A stretch of 64,000 bases of DNA from Actinoallomurus soli (GTDB lineage Bacteria; Actinomycetota; Actinomycetes; Streptosporangiales; Streptosporangiaceae). The translations under genes and the position numbers were made by a program. Position 1 is the first letter of the stretch. Every line of letters starts with the position of its first letter. The stretch lies in the NCBI RefSeq assembly GCF_024055715.1, contig NZ_JAMXMV010000004.1:248001-312000 (forward strand). The letters are read 5' to 3'. Under the pieces are notes generated by a model. The model had not been told where the DNA came from and did no database searches. It saw nothing but the letters and a program-made list of their open reading frames with translations. Positions 10,072 through 17,593 of this stretch are shown here, piece after piece.

Positions 10072-10209
10072 TCACCTGATCTCCCGCAAATCCCTGCGGG
10101 AGAAGGCGTCGCCGACGCCGAACTCCGCTCGGCCGCCGTCGAGGTCCACGACGGCGACCCGATCGCTGATGATCACTATGGTCGGGAGTGACTCAGCCTT
10201 CCTGGTCAC
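10072..10209 (-). CDS. Candidate 45-aa small ORF overlapping the 3' end of the dimethylformamidase-like gene
   Basis: GTG at 10209 reads 45 codons to TGA at 10072-10074 and overlaps the last 17 bases of the upstream gene. The product is protein-like: an isoleucine/valine strand (PTIVIISDRVAVVDLD), then a charged tail ending RRDLREIR. About 85% of third positions are G or C, matching neighbouring genes. The start has no clear ribosome binding site, so translation would depend on coupling. It could be a small accessory protein of the dimethylformamidase-like enzyme or the C-terminal relic of a lost gene. No family was recognised. Confidence 0.35.
   Translation of the reverse strand: MTRKAESLPTIVIISDRVAVVDLDGGRAEFGVGDAFSRRDLREIR
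10080..10103. terminator. Hairpin behind the dimethylformamidase-like gene
   Basis: Nine-base-pair perfect stem (10080-10088 with 10095-10103) and a six-base loop, lying inside the 45-aa small ORF. There is no U-tract on either strand, so it may be a weak terminator or an mRNA-end stabiliser separating the enzyme gene from the PucR gene. Confidence 0.35.
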
Positions 10210-11806
10210 CCGCGAGGAACCGGTCGAGAACATTGCGGACGATGCGGTCGACGTAGGGGTCCCCCACGTGGAGCGCGTACGGCCATTCGGTCGAACCGCC
10301 GTTGAAGACCTCGCCTCGCCCGCGGGTGAACGCCGCGATCATGCCGGCCCCGCGCATCTGCCCTTCATGCACGTAGTCGGGCAGGTCGTCGCCGAGTTCG
10401 CGGTTGTAGGCGTACACCTCCTCCTCGGGCCCGCCCATGGGCAGGAGGCCACCGAACCGGTCCTCCTCGCCGCGGACCGCCGGGGTCAGCGCGAGGATCT
10501 CCAGCGTCTCCGGCGCGCCGTCCTCGAAGGTCGGGTACGGCAGGCCCCGGCGGAAGGTGTACTCGACCGAGTCCACTTCGAACGCGGCCAGGAACGTCGG
10601 GGCGGCACCAAGCTGGTCGCCGTAGTACAGGTCCGTCCCCTCGAACGCCCAATGGTGCGGACGGTAGACGGTGAACCCGCCCGACGATCTGGGGGTGGCG
10701 ACCCCGTAGCGCGTGTAGACGCCACCGAGGCCGTTCAAGCCGACCGTGGTCGCCCCCGGCCGTCCGACGGACTTGGCCTCCCACATCGTCGTGGCCGTCC
10801 GCGGCGATCGGGCCGTATCGGGGTCGAGGGAGGGCAGCCGGTAGCAGTACTGCGTGGTCAAGTCGTCGCTCAGCCTGACCTGCCACTGGTAGTTTCCGCC
10901 GAACCGGGCCAGACCCCCGCCGCCGTCCACGAACCGGTCGACGGCGTCACGCATCTCCCAGCTCCAGTACTCGTCGTGCCCCACGACGATCACGCAGCGG
11001 TAGGGGTCGAGCACGGCCTCGTCGACATGCAGGTCGTGCTGGGTGAGGTAGTCCAGCTCGTAGCCGTTCCGCTCGGCCCACTGGACGAAGAGCCGCTCGT
11101 ACGTCGCCCAGAACGCGTCGGCGTGATGACGGCTGTAGCCGTTCAGGCGGGCCCACTCGTAGGACGCGTACCGGGGTGCGCCGTTCATCGGCAGCGTGAG
11201 GTGGTTCGCCTCCCGGGGCGCCCCAGCGGGCTTGCGGATCATCCCGCGGGCGATGGGCCGCTGGGTCGAGGACAATGGGCTGCCCGCGTCGTCGCGCGGG
11301 TCATCGCCCAGCCCGCGATAGTGGTTGGCGCCTCCCCAGTCGTTGTACGCCAGCATGGTGCCCGTGGTGAGAACGATCGCCGCCTTCGGACGCCGGCCGG
11401 GAGCGGCCTTGACCACGAAGAAGTGCTCGCGCTCCCAGAGCTCGCCGTCGCTCAGCACCGCCCGGACGGTGACGATGTAGAACCCCGGGCGCCAGTCGTC
11501 CGGGACGTCCAGCGTGAGGCCGGCAGGCCAGCCGCATCCCTTCGCGTAGGCGTCGGCCGGGGCCTCGAAACGTCCAGCCGTGACGCCGTCGCGGCTCCAG
11601 ACGGTCTCCGGACGCAGACCGTCACGGGTGATCTCAACGGTGAACGACGGGACGCTCGCGCTGAGGTGGAATGTGACCGTCTCGCCGGGAAAGTAGGAGA
11701 ACCGGTCGGTGTAGCACCACACCTGCCCAGCGTCCGGGACGGCGTACGCCCGTTCCGACGGCCACGACCGCGGTGACCACGCAAAGGCCGGCTTCGGGTT
11801 GTGCAC
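10193..11806 (-). CDS. N,N-dimethylformamidase beta-subunit-like protein
   Basis: Enzyme of 537 aa resembling the catalytic C-terminal part of the large subunit of N,N-dimethylformamidase, an iron-dependent amidohydrolase releasing formate and dimethylamine. Family-like stretches include YNDWGGANHY, VVGHDEYWSW and GGGLARFGGNYQWQ. It is shorter than the classical large subunit (about 760 aa), lacking part of the N-terminal region, and no classical small subunit of about 130 aa is adjacent. The start chosen is the GTG at 11806, nine bases after GAGGA; a GTG at 11815 abuts the SD and is less likely. It is flanked by two small ORFs and followed by PucR, permease and metallohydrolase genes. The family is fairly sure; dimethylformamide as substrate is not. 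Confidence 0.78.
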   Translation of the reverse strand: MHNPKPAFAWSPRSWPSERAYAVPDAGQVWCYTDRFSYFPGETVTFHLSASVPSFTVEITRDGLRPETVWSRDGVTAGRFEAPADAYAKGCGWPAGLTLDVPDDWRPGFYIVTVRAVLSDGELWEREHFFVVKAAPGRRPKAAIVLTTGTMLAYNDWGGANHYRGLGDDPRDDAGSPLSSTQRPIARGMIRKPAGAPREANHLTLPMNGAPRYASYEWARLNGYSRHHADAFWATYERLFVQWAERNGYELDYLTQHDLHVDEAVLDPYRCVIVVGHDEYWSWEMRDAVDRFVDGGGGLARFGGNYQWQVRLSDDLTTQYCYRLPSLDPDTARSPRTATTMWEAKSVGRPGATTVGLNGLGGVYTRYGVATPRSSGGFTVYRPHHWAFEGTDLYYGDQLGAAPTFLAAFEVDSVEYTFRRGLPYPTFEDGAPETLEILALTPAVRGEEDRFGGLLPMGGPEEEVYAYNRELGDDLPDYVHEGQMRGAGMIAAFTRGRGEVFNGGSTEWPYALHVGDPYVDRIVRNVLDRFLAGDQEG

Positions 11807-11822
11807 TTGTCTCACTCCTCGT

Positions 11823-11993
11823 TCAGTGGGATCCGCTGGAACGATCCAGGCTTACCCACGTTGGCCGCGGCGCTCCACGGTCGGCGATCGGGACGATCTC
11901 CTCCCGCATGGTCAACGCCGACGGTTTCCCGGTGTCCCAGCACTCGACCTCGGCCGGCTCGTCCGCGTGCCGCTCGATCGCGTGGCGCCCCAT
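11823..11993 (-). CDS. Candidate 56-aa small ORF upstream of the dimethylformamidase-like gene
   Basis: ATG at 11993 reads 56 codons to TGA at 11823-11825, 17 bases before the next gene's start. Third positions are about 86% G or C. The peptide is acidic and not repetitive, with segments such as ECWDTGKPSALTMREE. A minus-strand -10-like TAAGAT (12005-12010) lies 11 bases upstream, so a transcript would begin only a few bases before this ATG. It could be a small subunit, a leader peptide or a chaperone-like partner. No known family was recognised, and it is not the classical dimethylformamidase small subunit. Confidence 0.42.
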   Translation of the reverse strand: MGRHAIERHADEPAEVECWDTGKPSALTMREEIVPIADRGAPRPTWVSLDRSSGSH

Positions 11994-12004
11994 CCGGCCG
12001 GCGG

Positions 12005-12010
12005 ATCTTA
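12005..12010 (-). promoter_or_regulatory. Candidate -10 box for the small-ORF/dimethylformamidase operon
   Basis: TAAGAT on the minus strand, 11 bases before the ATG of the 56-aa ORF. It fits TANNNT, but no convincing -35 is seen at 17-18 bases. Confidence 0.3.
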
Positions 12011-12315
12011 CGTCCGAAACGCCGCGCGACCATGACGTTCCGCGGTCATGCTAGGAAAGCGCTCTTCTGTCCGGCTTCGTGCGAATCAACCCGTCCAGCG
12101 AGACTGCTTGTGCACTTGGGACAAGTGTCAGCGCTGTGGCGTGCCCTGCCCAACGTGGTCCACCGGACCATGTCGGCGCAGCCGGTCGCCAGTCAAGAAG
12201 GTGCGATGCCGGGCGCACGAGTCGGTGATCTCCTACAGCAGGGAGCAGACCTTGGCGCGTCCGGGCTTCAGGGAAGACGGCGCTCGCGGCGTGGTCGGGT
12301 TTCACGAGCGATCGC
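12011..12315. other. Intergenic stretch without a recognisable gene
   Basis: About 305 bases between the dimethylformamidase operon and the TetR gene. Frames are short, codon bias is poor and no family signal was seen. It may hold upstream control sites for the minus-strand operon or decayed sequence. Confidence 0.5.
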
Positions 12316-12993
12316 CTATGAAACACCGGGGCTGAGGGGTGCGGCCGTCGGTTGGTTCCAGCGGCTGCTGAGGTTCGCGCTTTCCTGGCGTATGTCGGGC
12401 AGCCGAGTGGGGTCGGCGAGCGTGGCGCGCAAGACGAAGTCTGCGACTTCGAGGGCGCGTTTCTCTGGCGCGGGCGAGGGTGCTGCACCGCGCTCCCGTA
12501 CGACCTCGAGCAGGAGGCCGGTGATGGCGTGCTGCACGAAGTCCGTTTCGATGGCGATGAGCTCCCCACTCGCGATTCCTTGATCGACCAGTGTGGTCGT
12601 GAGGTGGTGCATCTGCTCTCGCCGGGTGGCCTGGTCGGTCAGGTCGGGCAGTTCGAGGACGTCGTCGTTGTACAGGCCGCGGACGTCATAGGGCAGCCGG
12701 AGGATGGCGGCGACGTCGGTGTGCAGATAGGCGTGAAGGCGCACGGCGGGGCCGGCTTCCGCCGCGAGTGCCGTGCGGATGCGTTTGAGGGCCGGGAGCA
12801 GGTCGGCGTCGAGCAATTCGGCGAGGATCGCGGTCTTGCTGGCGAAGTGCCGATAGAAGGTCGGTTGCCGGACGCCGACGGCCTCGGCGATGTCGCGGGT
12901 GGAGGTCCCGTGGAAGCCCCGGGCGGCGAAGAGTCGTGAGGCCTCGATGAGAGCCCGGTGCCGGGTGACGCCGTCGGGACCGCGTCCTGCCAT
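12316..12993 (-). CDS. TetR-family transcriptional regulator
   Basis: Regulator of 225 aa with a canonical N-terminal TetR helix-turn-helix at about residues 10-57 (TRDIAEAVGVRQPTFYRHF), followed by a helical ligand-binding domain. The ATG at 12993 is preceded by AAAGGA at good spacing. It is transcribed divergently from the cupin-agmatinase-aldehyde dehydrogenase genes, and an imperfect palindrome at 13077-13096 overlaps the plus-strand promoter, so it most likely represses that set and perhaps itself. The ligand is unknown; a guanidino compound, polyamine or aldehyde would be logical. Confidence 0.9.
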   Translation of the reverse strand: MAGRGPDGVTRHRALIEASRLFAARGFHGTSTRDIAEAVGVRQPTFYRHFASKTAILAELLDADLLPALKRIRTALAAEAGPAVRLHAYLHTDVAAILRLPYDVRGLYNDDVLELPDLTDQATRREQMHHLTTTLVDQGIASGELIAIETDFVQHAITGLLLEVVRERGAAPSPAPEKRALEVADFVLRATLADPTRLPDIRQESANLSSRWNQPTAAPLSPGVS

Positions 12994-13066
12994 GGATCAT
13001 CCTTTCGCCGCTGGGCCAGCGTATCGGCCGGCGAGTGCAAAGCGCCCGTTAAGTCTGCTTGCCCCC

Positions 13067-13096
13067 TTGCGCACATAGGCTATCGATCTATAGCTT
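13067..13096 (+). promoter_or_regulatory. Promoter with overlapping palindromic operator (TetR/cupin divergent region)
   Basis: TTGCGC at 13067-13072 and TAGCTT at 13091-13096, 18 bases apart, make a good plus-strand promoter for the cupin operon. An imperfect palindrome (AGGCTAT, six bases, ATAGCTT; 13077-13096; one mismatch between arms) sits over the spacer and -10. That is the expected place for a repressor site of the adjacent TetR protein. Confidence 0.5.
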
Positions 13097-13135
13097 TACG
13101 CGCACCCGCTACCAGCGGTCGAAGGGAGAACGTCC

Positions 13136-13495
13136 ATGCCGATCGAGCAGATCCAGGTCCTTGCTCCGGGGTCGGGAAGCCCGGTGGTTCCGCCTGTGAG
13201 CGACTACGCCGAGGTGACCGGGGGGTGGGCCGAGGTCGAGCACCGGGCCCTGGTATCCGATGGCCGTTCGATCGCCGGCGCGTGGGAGGGCGAGCCGGGG
13301 GCCGTCCGGATCATGCGGTGGCCCTATGACGAGGTCTGCGTCATCCAGGAGGGCCGGGTGGCGATCGAGGACACGCGCGGACACCGCCGGGAGTTCGGGC
13401 CCGGCGAGGCGTTCCTGGTCCCTGCCGGGTTCGACGGCTGGTGGCACACGCTGCAGCGCACTCGCAAGATCTTCGTCGGCATCGCGTCCCGCTGA
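13136..13495 (+). CDS. Cupin-domain protein
   Basis: Single-domain cupin of 119 aa. The region around residues 60-105 has the usual pattern ([14 protein letters not shown], then [14 protein letters not shown]) and resembles the DUF861/ureidoglycine-hydrolase-like cupins. Such proteins isomerise or hydrolyse small nitrogenous compounds or act as binding domains; no specific reaction can be assigned. GGGAGAA precedes the ATG. It is the first gene after the divergent promoter and is followed at 212 nt by the agmatinase gene, so it probably belongs to the same pathway. Confidence 0.78.
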   Translation: MPIEQIQVLAPGSGSPVVPPVSDYAEVTGGWAEVEHRALVSDGRSIAGAWEGEPGAVRIMRWPYDEVCVIQEGRVAIEDTRGHRREFGPGEAFLVPAGFDGWWHTLQRTRKIFVGIASR

Positions 13496-13706
13496 TCCCG
13501 CGGTGTCCGGGGAGCCGGCCCATCGAGACCGCCTCCACCCCAGTCCGAGGCCGCCGCGCGCAGCCGGCACGAAAGGTCCCCACGTTGGACGTCGCGCACC
13601 CCCCCGAAACACCACCTGCGACGAGTTCACCGAGCAGATCACCCGCAACGTCCTGCAACGCTACGCCGCCCGTAGCCGACCGCCCCCGCCACCACCAGGA
13701 AAGGCC

Positions 13707-14660
13707 ATGATGAGCCCGCTGGGACCCATCGACAGCTCCACCACCCCCCGCTACGCGGGCCCGGCCACGTTCGCCCGGCTCCCCCGCCTCGACCAGGTGG
13801 AACACGCCGACATCGCCGTCGTCGGGGTCCCCTTCGACACCGGTGTCTCCTACCGGCCCGGCGCCCGGTTCGGCCCCGTCCACGTGCGTGAGGCGTCCCG
13901 GCTGCTGCGCCCCTACAACCCGGCGCTGGACATCGCACCGTTCGACATCGCCCAGGTCGCCGACGCGGGCGACATCGCGGTCAACCCGTTCGACATCGGC
14001 GAGGCGATCGACACCATCCAGGCCTCCGCGCTCGACCTCACCGCCGCGGGCACCCGGCTGGTGACCATCGGCGGCGACCACACCATCGCCCTACCGCTCC
14101 TGCGGGCCGCCGCCGAACGGCACGGCCCGGTGGCGCTGGTCCACTTCGACGCCCACCTGGACACCTGGGACACCTACTTCGGCGCCGAGTACACCCACGG
14201 CACCCCCTTCCGCCGCGCCGTCGAGGAAGGCATCCTCGACACCGAGGCACTCAGCCACGTCGGCACCCGCGGCCCCCTCTACGGCAAGAAGGACCTCCAG
14301 GACGACCACCGCCTCGGCTTCGGCATCCACACCGCCGCCGACCTCCTGCGCCGAGGCGTCGACGAGATCGCCGACCGGCTGCGCACCCGGGTCGGCGACC
14401 GCCCCGTCTACCTATCCGTCGACGTCGACGTCCTGGACCCCGCGCACGCCCCCGGCACCGGCACCCCCGAAGCCGGCGGTCTCACCAGCCGCGAGCTCCT
14501 GGAGATCCTGCGCGGCTTCACCGGCCTCAACGTCATCGGCGCCGACGTCGTCGAAGTCGCGCCCGCCTACGACCATGCCGAACTGACCGGCGTGGCCGCC
14601 TCCCACATCGCCTACGACCTGGTCTCCCTCCTGGCGACCCAGGTCGGCGAGGAGGCCTGA
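13707..14660 (+). CDS. speB: Agmatinase/guanidinobutyrase-type ureohydrolase
   Basis: Manganese ureohydrolase of 317 aa that would cleave a guanidino group to urea and an amine. Metal-ligand motifs are complete: [18 protein letters not shown] and [16 protein letters not shown]. The start is the ATG at 13707, eight bases after AGGA; the frame is open further upstream but lacks a credible start there. The gene lies one base before an aldehyde dehydrogenase gene. That pairing suits agmatine or 4-guanidinobutyrate breakdown, where the amine is later oxidised through an aldehyde. No amine oxidase or transaminase gene is next to it. Agmatinase, guanidinobutyrase and guanidinopropionase cannot be told apart from sequence. 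Confidence 0.87.
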   Translation: MMSPLGPIDSSTTPRYAGPATFARLPRLDQVEHADIAVVGVPFDTGVSYRPGARFGPVHVREASRLLRPYNPALDIAPFDIAQVADAGDIAVNPFDIGEAIDTIQASALDLTAAGTRLVTIGGDHTIALPLLRAAAERHGPVALVHFDAHLDTWDTYFGAEYTHGTPFRRAVEEGILDTEALSHVGTRGPLYGKKDLQDDHRLGFGIHTAADLLRRGVDEIADRLRTRVGDRPVYLSVDVDVLDPAHAPGTGTPEAGGLTSRELLEILRGFTGLNVIGADVVEVAPAYDHAELTGVAASHIAYDLVSLLATQVGEEA

Positions 14661-14661
14661 C

Positions 14662-16032
14662 ATGACCGAGCGGCTCTATACCGTCACCGACCCCGCCACC
14701 GGCCAGGTGGTCGCCACCTACCCGACCGCCGCCGACGCCGACGTCCAGGCCGCGCTCACCGCCGCCGCCAAGGCCGCGACCTGGGGCCGGACGAGCACGG
14801 TCACCGACCGCACCGCCCTGTTGCGACGAGTCGCCGACCTCCACCGCGAGCGGCGCGCCGAGTTGGCCGCGACCATCGTGCGGGAGATGGGGAAACCGGC
14901 CGACGAGGCCGACGCCGAGATCGACTTCTGCGTCGACATCTACACCTACTACGCCGACAACGCCGAACGCTTCCTCGCCGACGAGCCCATCGACATCGGT
15001 ATCGGCCAGGGCAGCGCGCTCTTGCGCCGCACCCCGGTCGGCGTGCTGCTGGGCATCATGCCGTGGAACTTCCCGGCTTACCAGGTCGCCCGCTTCGCCG
15101 CCCCGAACCTCGCGGTCGGCAACACCATCGTGCTCAAGCACGCTCCGCAGTGCCCGGCCTCCGCCGCGGCGCTGGAGCAGATCTTCCTCGACGCGGGCTT
15201 CCCCGCGGGCGCCTACGTCAACGTCTACGCCACCAACGACCAGGTCGCCGACATGATCGCCGACCCGCGCGTGCAAGGCGTCTCCCTCACCGGCTCCGAA
15301 CGAGCCGGCTCCGCCGTCGCCGAGATCGCCGGACGGCATCTGAAGAAGGTCGTCCTCGAACTCGGCGGCTCCGACCCGTTCATCGTCCTATCCACCCACG
15401 ACCTCGACGACACCGTCGACAAGGCCGTCGCCGCACGCCTGGACAACACCGGCCAGGCCTGCAACGCCGCCAAACGGTTCATCATCACCGAACCCCTCTA
15501 CGACGAGTTCGTCACCCGGTTCACCCACCGGCTCCTCAGCCGCTCACCCGGCTCGCCCTTGTCCTCACAAACCGCCGCCGACACCCTCGCCCGCCAGATC
15601 GACACCGCAGTCTCCCAGGGCGCGGTCTACCGCAGCGCGGGACAACGGAACGGCGCCTACTTTCCCGCCGGAGTCCTCACCGGCATCACCACCGACCACG
15701 ACATCGCCCACCGAGAACTCTTCGGCCCCGTCGCGATGGTCTTCGCCGCCACCGACGAAGACCACGCCGTCCAGATCGCCAACGACACCCCCTATGGCCT
15801 CGGCTCCTACGTCTTCACCACCGACCCCGCCCAAGCGCAACGCGTCGCCGACCGGATCGACGCGGGCATGGTCTTCATCAACGGCGTCCTGGCCGAAAGC
15901 GCCGAACTCCCCTTCGGCGGCGTCAAACGCTCCGGCTTCGGCCGCGAACTCGGCCGCCCCGGCATCGAGGAATTCGTGAACAAGAAACTCATCCGCACCA
16001 TCACGCCCGCGCCATCAGGCCCTGACCGATGA
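14662..16032 (+). CDS. NAD(P)-dependent aldehyde dehydrogenase (succinate-semialdehyde type)
   Basis: Aldehyde dehydrogenase of 456 aa that oxidises an aldehyde to its acid. The active-site cysteine lies in NTGQACNAAKRF (about residue 270) and the general-base glutamate in LELGGSDPF (about residue 235). The N-terminal PWNFPAYQ segment and the C-terminal ELPFGGVKRSGFGRE segment are typical of the succinate-semialdehyde dehydrogenase branch. The ATG at 14662 is one base after the agmatinase stop, so the two are almost certainly co-transcribed and coupled. Likely substrates are 4-aminobutyraldehyde, 4-guanidinobutyraldehyde or succinate semialdehyde. Confidence 0.9.
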   Translation: MTERLYTVTDPATGQVVATYPTAADADVQAALTAAAKAATWGRTSTVTDRTALLRRVADLHRERRAELAATIVREMGKPADEADAEIDFCVDIYTYYADNAERFLADEPIDIGIGQGSALLRRTPVGVLLGIMPWNFPAYQVARFAAPNLAVGNTIVLKHAPQCPASAAALEQIFLDAGFPAGAYVNVYATNDQVADMIADPRVQGVSLTGSERAGSAVAEIAGRHLKKVVLELGGSDPFIVLSTHDLDDTVDKAVAARLDNTGQACNAAKRFIITEPLYDEFVTRFTHRLLSRSPGSPLSSQTAADTLARQIDTAVSQGAVYRSAGQRNGAYFPAGVLTGITTDHDIAHRELFGPVAMVFAATDEDHAVQIANDTPYGLGSYVFTTDPAQAQRVADRIDAGMVFINGVLAESAELPFGGVKRSGFGRELGRPGIEEFVNKKLIRTITPAPSGPDR

Positions 16033-16117
16033 CTATGCCGGGACGCCTGCCGCGCTCGCAGCGGGGCGGCTCAGTGCGAACCCGCTTGGAAGGCCGCCTC
16101 TCAATTCAGACGGGTGT

Positions 16118-16388
16118 GTCCGGTTAACGGCCCTGGCTCACTTCCGGTGGTAACGCTCCGTATGGCGCGGACCCAGTTGGGCGCCTATTCTGGAGCGCCA
16201 AGGGGATCTGAGCCGGTCAGGAAGCAAGTCCGGGAGTTCAGGCCCGACGATCTGCCGTACATTGGCGGCATCTGACCGCCCTGGCCAGAGGACCTCAATG
16301 GCAGGGAAGGGCGAGGTCATGCCGCTTACAGTCAGTCACCACCGAAAGTGAGCCAGAGCCGAAAGTGCGACAGAGCCGTTAGCTGGAC
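16118..16388. mobile_element. MITE-like segment bounded by 37-bp inverted repeats
   Basis: The left arm (16118-16154) and the reverse complement of the right arm (16335-16353 plus 16371-16388) match at 32 of 37 positions. The right arm contains an extra 17 bases (16354-16370) that make an imperfect tandem duplication, units 16343-16359 and 16360-16376. The inner ends resemble insertion-sequence termini (right inner end reads GGCTCTGTCGCAC). The 180 bases between the arms hold no convincing gene. Size and structure fit a miniature inverted-repeat element derived from an insertion sequence. No target-site duplication could be fixed. It lies directly upstream of the IS110 remnant. Confidence 0.55.
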
Positions 16389-16636
16389 AGGAGCCTGGAT
16401 CGGCTGCGCTGATCACCTCGGGGGCAGGAAAATTACCTGGGCGTCCCGGGTGGCCGATGGGTCTGCGACGCCGGTGAGCTCGTTGGACAGGATGGCTAGG
16501 GATCTGCCGGGGAATCACGGTTTGTCGCCAGGGCGATTGGAGTTGCCCGGAGCACGCGTGTCAGACTCCGCCTCTTCCCTGATCCTGCGGGGCGCCCACC
16601 GTTGCACGAGCGTGCCACGCGGAGGGAGCAGGGAGC
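16389..16636 (+). other. Noncoding left-end candidate of the IS110 element
   Basis: About 248 bases between the inverted-repeat segment and the IS110 coding region, with no gene. In the IS110 group the long noncoding left end carries the bridge/seek RNA that pairs with donor and target, so this is where such an RNA would be. I saw no decisive fold by eye, and the true element boundary is not defined. Confidence 0.25.
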
Positions 16637-17521
16637 ATGGCCGTATCCCGGCAGGAAGTCAACGACGAGGTCATCTACCTACGGTCGGCCGGAGTCGACC
16701 TGGGCAAGCGATTCCTGCTGGCCTGCGTGCGCACCCCCAGTACGAAGCGAGCAGGCAGCTGGAGCCTGGAAACCGAACGGTTCGGCACCACTCGCACCGA
16801 AGTCGGCCGCCTGCTGGCCTGGCTGATGGCGCGGCAGGTCGAAGTAGTGGTCATGGAGGCCACCTCGGACTACTGGCGCGGGGTCTACTACGTACTGCAA
16901 CCGCATCTGAATCTCATGCTGGTCAACCCCGCTCACCTGCGCGGGATCCGCAGCCGCAAGAGCGACCCGAGCGACGCGGCGTTCCTTGCCCGTGCTGGTG
17001 CCGCCGGGATGGTGAAGGGTTCCTTCAAGCTGGATCACCTGGACACGATCCTGGGAGTGGGCAGGCTCGCCGCCGAGGTCATCATCGCCGAGACCGGCGC
17101 AGACATGCGCCGTTTCGCCTCCGCCCAGCACCTCGCCTCCTGGATCGGAGTCTGCCCAGGCCAAAACGAGTCCGCCGGGGTGAACAAGTCCGGCCGCTCA
17201 CGCCCCGGCAACAGCAACCTCAAACGCCTGCTCGGCACCCCCGCCATGGCCGCGATCCGCGACAAACGCTCATATCTTTCGGCGTTCCATCGCCGCATCG
17301 CCGCCCGCAGAGGCGGCAAACGTGCCCTGGTAGCGGTGATGCACAAACACGCCATCGCCATCTGGCACGTCCTGCACGACCAACAGCCCTACCGCGATCT
17401 CGGCGCCGACTACTTCACCCGCCGCAACCCCGACCGCGCCCTACGCCGGATGACCAAAGAAGCCAACAGCCTCGGCTTCACCATCCGCTTCGACCCAGTC
17501 GCAGCCACCCGACCTGCGTAA
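16637..17521 (+). pseudogene. IS110-family transposase, internally deleted
   Basis: A continuous frame of 294 aa. The N-terminal part has the RuvC-like DEDD domain (GVDLGKRFLLA, VVMEATSDYW, KSDPSDAAFLA). The C-terminal part has the Tnp domain with its serine region (ESAGVNKSGRSRPGN). Full-length relatives are about 400 aa. Here GMVKGSF runs directly into LDTILGVGRLAAEV, so roughly 100-120 residues of the linking coiled-coil region are missing in frame. Recombinases of this family need that linker, so the protein is probably inactive although both catalytic blocks persist. The ATG at 16637 follows GGGAGCAGGG. It marks the right edge of the catabolic block. Confidence 0.82.
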
Positions 17522-17575
17522 CGTCCTTATTTTCGTGTCAGACCCGGTGCTGGTGGCAGGCGTGGCGCCTCCAGC

Positions 17576-17593
17576 GCCCCCGCAAGCGGGGGC
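17576..17593 (-). terminator. Hairpin at the end of the WXG100 gene
   Basis: Perfect eight-base-pair GC stem (GCCCCCGC at 17576-17583 with 17586-17593) and two-base loop, starting in the stop codon of the WXG100 gene. A second small GGCGC/GCGCC stem follows at 17565-17579. No U-tract. Confidence 0.5.

Noticed and set aside
9746-10075. Possible frameshifted N-terminal extension of the PucR protein
   Set aside because: The residues do not resemble a PucR N-terminus, and a leaderless -10 box fits the GTG at 9980 without any frameshift.
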